From IMG/VR virus record IMGVR_UViG_3300031620_000003, positions 1 through 20,172 of that record: a DNA stretch of 20,172 bases, one strand, 5' to 3'. The position numbers and the translations under genes are program-made. Below are positions 7,746 through 13,354 of this stretch, one piece after another (the stretch's first letter is position 1; every line of letters begins with the position of its first letter). The DNA is from a virus. Below the pieces are notes generated by a model. The model ran no database searches. It saw nothing but the letters and a program-made list of their open reading frames with translations, and was not told the DNA's origin.

Positions 7746-8048
7746 CTATTGACTTATTCTTCCGGTGACCGGACCGGATGTATAGTTGCCGCTTTTTACG
7801 CCAAAACGATACCAGGCCCCTTCGGGCTCTTCGCCGATTTTTTCTATGTTGGCAGTGAAGGCTTCCACATCCAAAGGCGTAATTCCCTCGTCAAAAGACC
7901 TCTGGATATGAACGGTTGCGCTCCATGTCCCGGACAGCGAGAAATTGAATCCGCCCCGGATAAAAATCCAATCGCTAAAGGTGTTTTCCGCGGCGATATC
8001 GACCTTGACCTTGGTTCGTGGCTGTCTTTTATCTCTCCACCCAGGCAT
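7746..8048 (-). CDS. Conserved small phage structural protein
   Basis: A 100-residue protein: MPGWRDKRQPRTKVKVDIAA, WSATVHIQRSFDEG, AFTANIEKIGEEPEGAWYRFGVKSGNYTSGPVTGRISQ. The phrases W-x-ATVHIQRSFD-G and EPEGxxYRxGxKxGxYTSG recur in a podovirus family that I recognise but cannot name. The protein is all-beta by appearance. It follows the 66-residue gene by 5 nt in the late operon. It is probably a minor head or fibre protein. Confidence 0.7.
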   Translation of the reverse strand: MPGWRDKRQPRTKVKVDIAAENTFSDWIFIRGGFNFSLSGTWSATVHIQRSFDEGITPLDVEAFTANIEKIGEEPEGAWYRFGVKSGNYTSGPVTGRISQ

Positions 8049-8053
8049 TTTAT

Positions 8054-8254
8054 TTATTCTCCCAGCAAAGTCTTTTTGGCCAATGTTGGTTCGCTTGTTA
8101 TTCCAAGAGCACTTGTCAAAATAGTCCCTGCCCTGCCTGTCTGTCCTCTCCTGATTTTTGCCAGACGTTGTTTTTCGGCCTCTTCCAGCTCCTCTAGCCG
8201 TGGGTCCGTTGGCGGCGGAGCCGGAGTCGGAATATCGGTTTTAAACATTGACAT
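8054..8254 (-). CDS. Small podovirus protein with TILT...KTLLG tail
   Basis: A 66-residue protein with a proline-rich start (TPAPPPTDPR), a charged helix (LEELEEAEKQRLAKIRRG) and the C-terminal motif GRAGTILTSALGITSEPTLAKKTLLG. Small proteins with this layout are common in podoviruses near the portal or terminase genes and are thought to be minor virion or assembly proteins. The ATG follows the GNAT stop with no gap. Its GGGAGG ribosome binding site lies within the end of the GNAT gene. The function is not established. Confidence 0.75.
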   Translation of the reverse strand: MSMFKTDIPTPAPPPTDPRLEELEEAEKQRLAKIRRGQTGRAGTILTSALGITSEPTLAKKTLLGE

Positions 8255-8746
8255 CTAAAGTTCCTCCCTTAAAATCTCTGACCAGATGTAGTCTTTCCAT
8301 TCGCCGTTGATCTTGGCATGGTGCCTAAGCCTTCCGGTTATCTTGAAGCCTACCTTCTTGAGCAATCTGATCGAGGCCTTGTGATCCTCGCGGACAATTC
8401 CAACAATCTTTTCAAGATCGTGCTTCTCAAAAAGGGGGTGCAATCCATCTTTTGCAATAGCGGCGATCATCTTCGGATTCAAATATCCCTTCTTTTTGAC
8501 GATTCCGATCGTGGCATAATATCCGGGATAGATCTGATCCAGAAATCCGAATCCTACGACCTCCCCGTTGTCAAGCCCGGTAAGCGAATTCTTGATCTTC
8601 TCGTAAAACCAATCATGGAATTCCCAATAATCGGTTACTTTCCCCCGGTCTTCCCAAAATCGTGGCCATTCGCTCAGGATTTTCCACAGCGCAACTAAAT
8701 GTTTTTCTTCCGTCGGTACGAGTTCTACAGGCCCAAAAGAGATCAT
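8255..8746 (-). CDS. GNAT-family N-acetyltransferase
   Basis: A 163-residue protein of the GNAT fold, RimJ/RimL-like. The C-terminal half, KIVGIVREDHKASIRLLKKVGFKITGRLRHHAKINGEWKD, is the usual acetyl-CoA/substrate lobe ending 'N.aSirllek.GF...g'. The pyrophosphate-binding Q/RxxGxG/A loop expected around residues 95-105 is degenerate (VKKKGYLNPKMIAAIAKDG). The gene overlaps the large terminase stop by 4 nt (ATGA). Such enzymes acetylate amines of proteins or small molecules. The phage substrate is unknown; it may modify a virion or host protein. Confidence 0.85.
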   Translation of the reverse strand: MISFGPVELVPTEEKHLVALWKILSEWPRFWEDRGKVTDYWEFHDWFYEKIKNSLTGLDNGEVVGFGFLDQIYPGYYATIGIVKKKGYLNPKMIAAIAKDGLHPLFEKHDLEKIVGIVREDHKASIRLLKKVGFKITGRLRHHAKINGEWKDYIWSEILREEL

Positions 8747-10263
8747 GCGCGTGCGCTCCTCATGGATTCAAAGGGATCATACTCGTTGTTTTTTTCATCA
8801 TAATTATCCGGAATGTCGGCAGCGATTGGTGCTGATATGCCGATGTCGTCAATCCGGGCCATCATATCAAGGATGTCATCGTGCACACAGAAGGGGAAAA
8901 AACTGTATTCCTCATCGATGAACAGCTTGATCATGTCCTGGCCGTTATATATGAGGCGATGAGGTAGATAGAACTGGCCGTTCTCGTACCTCGGTTCCAG
9001 GCGCTGAATTCGATCAAATTTACCCATTGATCCGCCCAGCGGGGTGATCTTGAAATAATTACCCTCCTCCCCCTGTTTTTCTTGCATGTACGTAATATCC
9101 GCATCCTTGCCGTATTTTTCATAGCCCACTTTCTTAATAGGCTTGTTTCGTTCCCGCATATCACGTAAGGCCTGCCATCGTTCGCCGAGATTTAAACGAT
9201 CACGGAGAAGATCATCCAGGAACATATTCCAGTTTGCATCAATACTGATAACGCCCATTACCGTGTAATCCGATTTTTTCGACTTTTCATTGGCAGGATC
9301 CACCAGGAGGTATTTATGGCGCCGCAATGGCAAGACATCGTAATAGGCGAGCCATTCGAGCTTGAATTTTTGATCTTCGGATGCGATGGGCTTGAGCAGC
9401 TGCTGGCATGAGAAGATATACTGGCCCTGCTCTTTTCTGAGCTCGTCAAGTCTTCCCTGTGAAAGAAAGACAGGATTGCCGGTGGCTGTGCCATCATCAG
9501 TCGCCGGCTTGATCCGGGAATGATAGGTGCCTTTTTTTCTTAGATGTGCATAGAGGTCCGCAAAATGGTAATGGGTCCCGTTGAGGCGCTTAGATCCGCC
9601 GTCGGTACCCAGGGATTGCGAGAGCTCATATTGCCGCAAGACCTTCGTTATCTGCTCAGGTGTGGTAACGCTTGTCTCGGTGACTACATCATCATAGATC
9701 CGGATCGTGAAATGCTTTGATGTGGGCTGGCCGTCAACGATACCCCAGGCCTCGATGCTTGATTCTTTTGGAGTGCTTTTCCGTTTGACCATAATGCCGT
9801 CATCTTCGGACCATTTCGGGGCCTGCTGTTTCGGATGCACGAAAAACACATCCTTAAACCATTTTTTGATCGGGGCCTGTCCTTCAAGGGTTACCTTGAT
9901 CTGGCGAAGAAACCCCTTTGCAATGGGCCTGGTATGTGAGAAGATCCCGATTCGCTCCTCCGGGTTACGGGCCAACTCCTGAATCGGAAGGCCATAGGTG
10001 AGGATGGTGCTCTTGTAATGTTCCCTGGCCCAGAGATCCAGGGTGTCAACGCAATTCTCTTCAACATCCCGGATGCATTGAATAATAAATGGCTTATTAA
10101 CATCGATACGCTCAAGGCCAAAATAGAGCACGAAAAAGAGATCTTTCAGGCATAATTCCCGGTACGTTGCAAGGGCATTGATCTTACCGGCAGCTATGGT
10201 ACGGAAGATATCCTGGTAATCATATTTGTACGGGGCGTCTGATATCGGGGTAAATTCAACCAT
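8743..10263 (-). CDS. Terminase large subunit
   Basis: A 506-residue packaging motor. The ATPase part has a Walker A-like AREHYKST (residues 79-86) and Walker B IRIYDD (about 187-192). The C-terminal nuclease domain shows LLVDPA (Asp322), KSDYT (Asp332), GYEKYG (Glu382) and HDDILD (461-466), the metal-binding acids of the RNase H-like fold. It pumps DNA into the procapsid through the portal and cuts it at the end. It overlaps the small terminase by 8 nt and the GNAT gene by 4 nt. Length and motif order are normal. Confidence 0.93.
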   Translation of the reverse strand: MVEFTPISDAPYKYDYQDIFRTIAAGKINALATYRELCLKDLFFVLYFGLERIDVNKPFIIQCIRDVEENCVDTLDLWAREHYKSTILTYGLPIQELARNPEERIGIFSHTRPIAKGFLRQIKVTLEGQAPIKKWFKDVFFVHPKQQAPKWSEDDGIMVKRKSTPKESSIEAWGIVDGQPTSKHFTIRIYDDVVTETSVTTPEQITKVLRQYELSQSLGTDGGSKRLNGTHYHFADLYAHLRKKGTYHSRIKPATDDGTATGNPVFLSQGRLDELRKEQGQYIFSCQQLLKPIASEDQKFKLEWLAYYDVLPLRRHKYLLVDPANEKSKKSDYTVMGVISIDANWNMFLDDLLRDRLNLGERWQALRDMRERNKPIKKVGYEKYGKDADITYMQEKQGEEGNYFKITPLGGSMGKFDRIQRLEPRYENGQFYLPHRLIYNGQDMIKLFIDEEYSFFPFCVHDDILDMMARIDDIGISAPIAADIPDNYDEKNNEYDPFESMRSARA

Positions 10264-10798
10264 CGGCGCCCTCTTTTTTTAGTTTTGCCATATCCTTTTG
10301 CACGTCCTTTCGAAACCCTTCCAGGTCAACAGGATCAAAACCGGATCCTGGGATGTCCGGGTTTTCTAACAAGCCGGCGAATCGAAGCTTTGTCTCAATG
10401 ATCTTCACCGCCTTCATTCCTGCCGCCGATCTGGTGGGAAGATCATGGATGTCTTTTGTAGGTAGATCGCTACAGGTAACCTTTCCTGTTTCAGGATCCT
10501 TTACGGATTTCTGATTTCGAAATATATCCAGAAGCCAGGCCTCGATCTCGTTCAGGGCCTCCATGTCTTTCGGGACCGTGATCTTTATGTATTCCCGGAC
10601 CACGTGCCGGGTTTCCTCGCTGCGCTCCTGGCGGATCTTCTTGAGCCATGCTGCAACGCTGGTCTGGCTTATGCCGTCTTTTCCCTTCAGCTCCTCGGTC
10701 AGTATTTTTGCGATTGCATCGGTGGACTTGCCTTCAGCGGCCAGGGCGAGCGTACGGTCCTGAAGATTATATTTCTCGATTTTACTTACTGCAGACAT
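10256..10798 (-). CDS. Terminase small subunit
   Basis: A 180-residue protein directly upstream of, and overlapping, the large terminase. The N-terminal third has a helix-turn-helix pattern (LALAAEGKSTDAIAKILTEE ... ISQTSVAAWLKKIR, residues about 17-55) for recognising the packaging site. The middle is helical, for ring assembly. The C-terminus (EGFRKDVQKDMAKLKKEG) would dock on the large subunit. The call rests on position, size and the HTH; the exact family is not identified. It begins 3 nt after the AdoMetDC-like stop. Confidence 0.8.
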   Translation of the reverse strand: MSAVSKIEKYNLQDRTLALAAEGKSTDAIAKILTEELKGKDGISQTSVAAWLKKIRQERSEETRHVVREYIKITVPKDMEALNEIEAWLLDIFRNQKSVKDPETGKVTCSDLPTKDIHDLPTRSAAGMKAVKIIETKLRFAGLLENPDIPGSGFDPVDLEGFRKDVQKDMAKLKKEGADG

Positions 10799-10801
10799 TG
10801 T

Positions 10802-11131
10802 TTATCCGATCTCAATTCCAGAAGGTTTAAAGAAACGTATAAATGCATTTTCAAACATATTTCTTCCGAAAGCTTTACAGGAGAAGATATCCAGGGAGGC
10901 CTGTTCATGGCCTGGCCATGTGTGGAGTGATAGGCTCGATTCCAAAAACATGACCTGCAGGCTGATTCCGGTCTCGGCGCCAGGAATATTGTCGGAGATC
11001 TCAATCTGTTGGCGCATTACCTCTCGTACCTTTAGGGTGTTGACAAGGAGCGTCACAAACTCAGCGCACTCCCCCAGGCTCCTGGCTTCGCATACGAAAC
11101 CGTCGATATGCATCCGATATCGGTCAATCAT
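10802..11131 (-). CDS. speD: AdoMet decarboxylase-like pyruvoyl enzyme (SpeD family)
   Basis: A 109-residue homologue of prokaryotic S-adenosylmethionine decarboxylase. FLESSLSLHTWPGHEQASLD (63-82) followed by IFSC (82-85) aligns with the family's ESHxSIHTWPE...DxFTC core. Ser65 would self-cleave to form the pyruvoyl group, and His70 and Cys85 hold the same spacings (+5, +15) as in the Thermotoga enzyme. The MHIDGF start also fits. AdoMetDC makes the aminopropyl donor for spermidine; some phage and bacterial relatives instead decarboxylate arginine or ornithine. WPG replaces WPE. The ATG at 11131 is preferred to a TTG one codon earlier; no clear RBS is seen. First gene of the late operon. Confidence 0.85.
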   Translation of the reverse strand: MIDRYRMHIDGFVCEARSLGECAEFVTLLVNTLKVREVMRQQIEISDNIPGAETGISLQVMFLESSLSLHTWPGHEQASLDIFSCKAFGRNMFENAFIRFFKPSGIEIG

Positions 11132-11136
11132 CAATT

Positions 11137-11148
11137 ACACAATTGTGT
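11137..11148. promoter_or_regulatory. 12-bp palindrome at the late-operon start
   Basis: ACACAATTGTGT is a perfect palindrome centred 12 nt upstream of the AdoMetDC-like ATG. It overlaps TATAAC (11147-11152 on the minus strand), which could be a -10 box; no good -35 is seen. It may be an operator or activator site for late transcription. A 12-bp palindrome can occur by chance in a 20-kb window, so position is the main argument. Confidence 0.4.
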
Positions 11149-11232
11149 TATACCGCCTTCGGGCGCCCTCCGGACGGCTGGGTTTAGTATGATGGCGGCT
11201 GCTCAGGATCTCGCAAGGCCCAGGAAGCGCCT

Positions 11233-11280
11233 CCAGGCCTCCGTGCCCTTGACCAGGGCATGACCTAAGCCCACGCCTGG
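11233..11280. ncRNA. Nested hairpin, possible structured RNA
   Basis: Outer arms CCAGGC (11233-11238) and GCCTGG (11275-11280) enclose a 6-bp hairpin TGCCCT-TGACC-AGGGCA (11244-11260). The region is GC-rich and non-coding. It could be a structured leader RNA of the late operon (minus strand) or simply a mobile-element remnant. No known RNA family is recognised. Confidence 0.3.
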
Positions 11281-11337
11281 TAAATCTTGGATTATTTCTG
11301 ATTTTTATATCATGGAAAGAAAAGAGAATTTAAAAAC

Positions 11338-11388
11338 GGACATTCCTCTACGGGGACAATAAGGGACATTCCTCTACGGGGACAATAA
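11338..11388. repeat. Two tandem copies of a 25-nt repeat
   Basis: GGACATTCCTCTACGGGGAC followed by AATAA occurs twice without a mismatch, with one G between (period 26). Similar GGGACATTC...GGGGACA elements are familiar from intergenic REP-like repeats near REP-associated transposases in deltaproteobacterial genomes, from memory. This may be a remnant of such an element. Confidence 0.75.
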
Positions 11389-11476
11389 AGGACTTGACAA
11401 TGGTGGAAGGGTGTTAAGGATTGATATCAAGATTAATCAGGATGTTTTGCGGTCAAGTTTACCGCTGGTTACCCAA

Positions 11477-11530
11477 TCCCTATGTGATTTTTTACAGTCA
11501 CTTCAGTGACTGTAAAAAATCACATAGGGA
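11477..11530. terminator. Perfect 54-bp palindrome, bidirectional terminator-like
   Basis: Two identical 26-bp arms (11477-11502 and 11505-11530) are separated by only TC. The inner hairpin ACAGTCACT/AGTGACTGT is flanked by T6 on one side and A6 on the other, so it would terminate transcription in both directions. The outer 11 bp (TCCCTATGTGA) overlap the last codons and stop of the gene at 11,520-11,720. Arms this long and perfect exceed what termination needs and suggest recent formation or selection. Confidence 0.8.
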
Positions 11531-11720
11531 CAGTCATTTCATAGACCTTGATGCCATAAAACTCTGGACTGTGTGACATTTTAAATGTCTGTTGATAGGC
11601 AAAAGAAGCCCATTCTTTTAGTCTTAAAACTTCATTACGGCCTAAATATATCGCTGAAGCATTTTTTCCAGTTATTTTTTGAAAGTTGACTATCTTTTCG
11701 ATTAAAACTATGTCAATCAT
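11520..11720 (-). CDS. Small protein with YLGRNE motif
   Basis: A 66-residue protein: MIDIVLIEKIVNFQKITGKN, then SAIYLGRNEVLRLKEWASF, ending GIKVYEMTVPM. It resembles short phage and plasmid proteins in which an N-terminal helix is followed by 'xIYLGxxExxxL' and a late GIxVY strand. Their function is unknown. AAGGAG sits 7 nt before the ATG at 11720, favouring that start over an in-frame ATG further upstream. The stop codon TGA lies inside the long palindrome at 11477-11530. Confidence 0.7.
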   Translation of the reverse strand: MIDIVLIEKIVNFQKITGKNASAIYLGRNEVLRLKEWASFAYQQTFKMSHSPEFYGIKVYEMTVPM

Positions 11721-11807
11721 TATTTTCTCCTTTAAGATAAATTGTGGTTCCCGAGCTCCCTGGGTCCACAACATAAGGTGGTTTACAAGGTCGGCTGGAT
11801 TGACGGG

Positions 11808-12281
11808 CTATGCCTCCCACTGAACCGGTTTCAATTCCTTCGGTAAAAAAAGCGGATGGCCGGGAAATCCCTCTTTTGTGAGCCGCAAATAGTGAAGGTG
11901 TGGAAGGATCTTTCGTACTTCTTTATCTCTATTTAAATGCATTCCATGAATTCCCCATGCTGCTACAATCACACCGGCACATTTAGCCATATCAAGGAGA
12001 GCCCGGTCATTATCAGGGCCAACCGGATCTTCAGCGACTTTCATAACCTTTGGTGATCTGGCTCTAAATGCAAAGAGATTCGTCATACAAAGCCCCGCGT
12101 ATCCCCAGTTTTGAGCATATTTAATACAACGGCGTACAGTATTGTCATCATTCGTTTCGTCCGCCGTACTTGGATTAAGGCCGATAAACATAGCATATCC
12201 CGACACAAACAGGCCACCCCAATAACGCCAAAGGGTGTAGCGGTATTTTCTGCAAGGTGAGAATGTTGCACTTTTTTTCAT
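11808..12281 (-). CDS. DUF1643 family protein
   Basis: A 157-residue protein that matches DUF1643 through its whole length: CRKYRYTLWRYWG (10-22), FIGLNPSTADETNDDNTVRRC (32-52), NWGYAGLCMTNLFAFRARSP (58-77), DPVGPDNDRAL (84-94), VAAWGIHG (106-113) and GFPGHPLFLP (138-147). The family is common in bacteria and phages; its biochemical function is not established. It follows the helix-turn-helix gene by 5 nt, with only a weak RBS. Length is normal. Confidence 0.9.
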   Translation of the reverse strand: MKKSATFSPCRKYRYTLWRYWGGLFVSGYAMFIGLNPSTADETNDDNTVRRCIKYAQNWGYAGLCMTNLFAFRARSPKVMKVAEDPVGPDNDRALLDMAKCAGVIVAAWGIHGMHLNRDKEVRKILPHLHYLRLTKEGFPGHPLFLPKELKPVQWEA

Positions 12282-12286
12282 GTGGT

Positions 12287-12493
12287 TTACTTATCTTTCT
12301 TCATTACAAGCTTATATGACCAATCGTTGATCGCATCCTCGTTGCCAATCCAGGTATTTCCTTCTTTCTTTACCGGCAGGCCTGCACTGACCAATTTATA
12401 AAACGTAGTTTTACTGATAGGGATCCCGTCTCTCCCGAGGATCTTGCAGAGATTTTCACGGCCGATAATTATCTTGATCTTTACATCATTCAT
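12287..12493 (-). CDS. Small helix-turn-helix DNA-binding protein
   Basis: A 68-residue protein: GRENLCKILGRDGIPISKTTFYKLVSAGLPVKKEGNTWIG, ending DAINDWSYKLV. This is the pattern of excisionase/AlpA-like winged helix-turn-helix domains: a first helix, ISKTTFYKLV as recognition helix, GLPV and a W/I wing, then a helix 'xAINDW'. Such proteins act as excisionases, transcription activators or Nu1-like terminase factors. No integrase is in the window to support excisionase. No strong RBS. It follows the 72-residue gene by 17 nt. Confidence 0.7.
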   Translation of the reverse strand: MNDVKIKIIIGRENLCKILGRDGIPISKTTFYKLVSAGLPVKKEGNTWIGNEDAINDWSYKLVMKKDK

Positions 12494-12510
12494 GGCTTAG
12501 GATCTATTTT

Positions 12511-12729
12511 TTATACATCCTCAAAACTGCCTCTAATCGCCTCTAACCAGCACCAGAAAAGGGCCATTTCGTTTACATAATAGGCTTTTATCAGACTCCC
12601 GGAAATCAAACCTGGTATGAATTTCAGCGTTTTTAACAGTAATTGTTTAATCCAATTCTTAAAAAACCACGTCATTCGCTTTGTTTGTGAAAAACCATTT
12701 TTTCGCTCAGATTGCTTATAATCACCCAT
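12511..12729 (-). CDS. Hypothetical small protein
   Basis: A 72-residue frame with an AGAGGAA ribosome binding site at good distance. It has a basic N-terminus (MGDYKQSERKN) and two moderately hydrophobic segments (WIKQLLLKTLKFIPGLISG and NEMALFWCWLEAIRG). It could be a peripheral membrane protein. No family is recognised. A perfect TATAAT box and an inverted repeat lie about 40-85 nt upstream, making it the likely first gene of the accessory operon 12,729 to 11,520. Confidence 0.5.
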   Translation of the reverse strand: MGDYKQSERKNGFSQTKRMTWFFKNWIKQLLLKTLKFIPGLISGSLIKAYYVNEMALFWCWLEAIRGSFEDV

Positions 12730-12769
12730 AATTTCCTCTAATCGTCATTTTATTGATTTTTTCAAACCT

Positions 12770-12814
12770 CAATATCGAGATAATCGCGAAAAAGAGCCGA
12801 TATTGGTCATTATA
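12770..12814 (-). promoter_or_regulatory. Promoter with operator-like inverted repeat
   Basis: On the minus strand a perfect TATAAT (12814-12809) is followed by two inverted arms, CAATATCG (12805-12798) and CGATATTG (12777-12770), 20 bp apart. The arms would cover the transcription start and early transcribed region, a standard repressor placement. No good -35 box lies 16-18 nt upstream, so an activator may be needed. Confidence 0.5.
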
Positions 12815-12996
12815 TAAAGAAAATACCCCTCACCATGCCCTGTAAAATCGCCCTTCTTCCCCTTTTATCCAGGATTTTGACCGTCGGTTGCCTGTTCTTC
12901 ATTCGGGTTGAATCCTGTTTTTATCTTCGCTCTCTCTCAGATTAGATGGTATAAATCGAATCAATCAGGTTAAAAATCCCCCTTTTTCGACGAAAC

Positions 12997-13311
12997 TTAC
13001 ATGGTTTTTACGAATAATTACATGGTTTACAACATGTTTTAATGCCCTTTTTTCTAATGATTTCAATACCTTCATGGTATTACCCCCCCTTTTTACTCTT
13101 TGTTACGAAAAAGTAAAAAATAAAGTAGATATATATATAACCCGTGCATGTACACACGTGTCATATATATATAAGAGTTTATGTACCCAAAACCATGTAA
13201 ACCATGTAAAATAGCCAGTTTTATTAATAATATCAACCTGTTAGCATTTTACAAACCCATGTAAAAGACCTGTAAAGACATGTAATCGGTGTGCATAAAC
13301 CATGTAATGGG
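12997..13311. repeat. CCATGTAA iteron-like cluster around an AT-rich core (candidate origin)
   Basis: TTACATGG occurs at 12997 and 13018, and the opposite orientation CCATGTAA at 13193, 13202, 13258 and 13300, with ACATGTAA at 13279 and partial copies nearby. Two copies form a direct AACCATGTA repeat with 9-bp period (13191-13208). In the middle lie two TATATATATA tracts flanking a CACACGTGTC palindrome (13129-13173). Repeats of one orientation on the left and the other on the right of a melting-prone core, next to primase and helicase genes, suit a replication origin. Confidence 0.6.
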
Positions 13312-13335
13312 ATAAAAGGGCTCTCGTGCCAGAGC
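13312..13335 (-). terminator. Weak terminator after the helicase gene
   Basis: Reading leftward, GCTCT-GGCACG-AGAGC (13335-13320) forms a 5-bp stem followed by CC and TTTTAT. It lies 20 nt after the helicase stop. The stem is short, so termination would be incomplete. Confidence 0.4.
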
Positions 13336-13354
13336 GATAAAAGCAAAAAAAAAA

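Larger units (their letters stand above)
11149..11476. other. Non-coding stretch with several repeats
   Basis: No convincing gene lies between the late operon and the gene ending at 11,520. The stretch holds a TTCG-loop hairpin (CGCC TTCG GGCG at about 11,153-11,164), the nested hairpin at 11,233-11,280, the tandem repeat at 11,338-11,388 and a TTGATATCAA palindrome at 11,421-11,430. It is GC-rich to about 11,280 and AT-rich after that, suggesting two different origins. Confidence 0.5.
12815..13354. other. Non-coding region with candidate replication origin
   Basis: I see no credible gene between the helicase stop (13,355) and 12,729; the only open frames are about 30 codons and lack good ribosome sites. 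The region is AT-rich. It contains the repeat cluster described separately, a small AATACC-TTCAT-GGTATT hairpin (13,065-13,081) followed by a C7T5 run, and the helicase terminator. Confidence 0.6.

Noticed and set aside
12287-12493. Excisionase
   Set aside because: The helix-turn-helix fits, but without an integrase nearby a transcription regulator is equally likely.
12842-12935. 30-codon minus-strand frame beginning MKNRQPTVKIL
   Set aside because: It has no good ribosome site and lies across the promoter-like TATAAT region.
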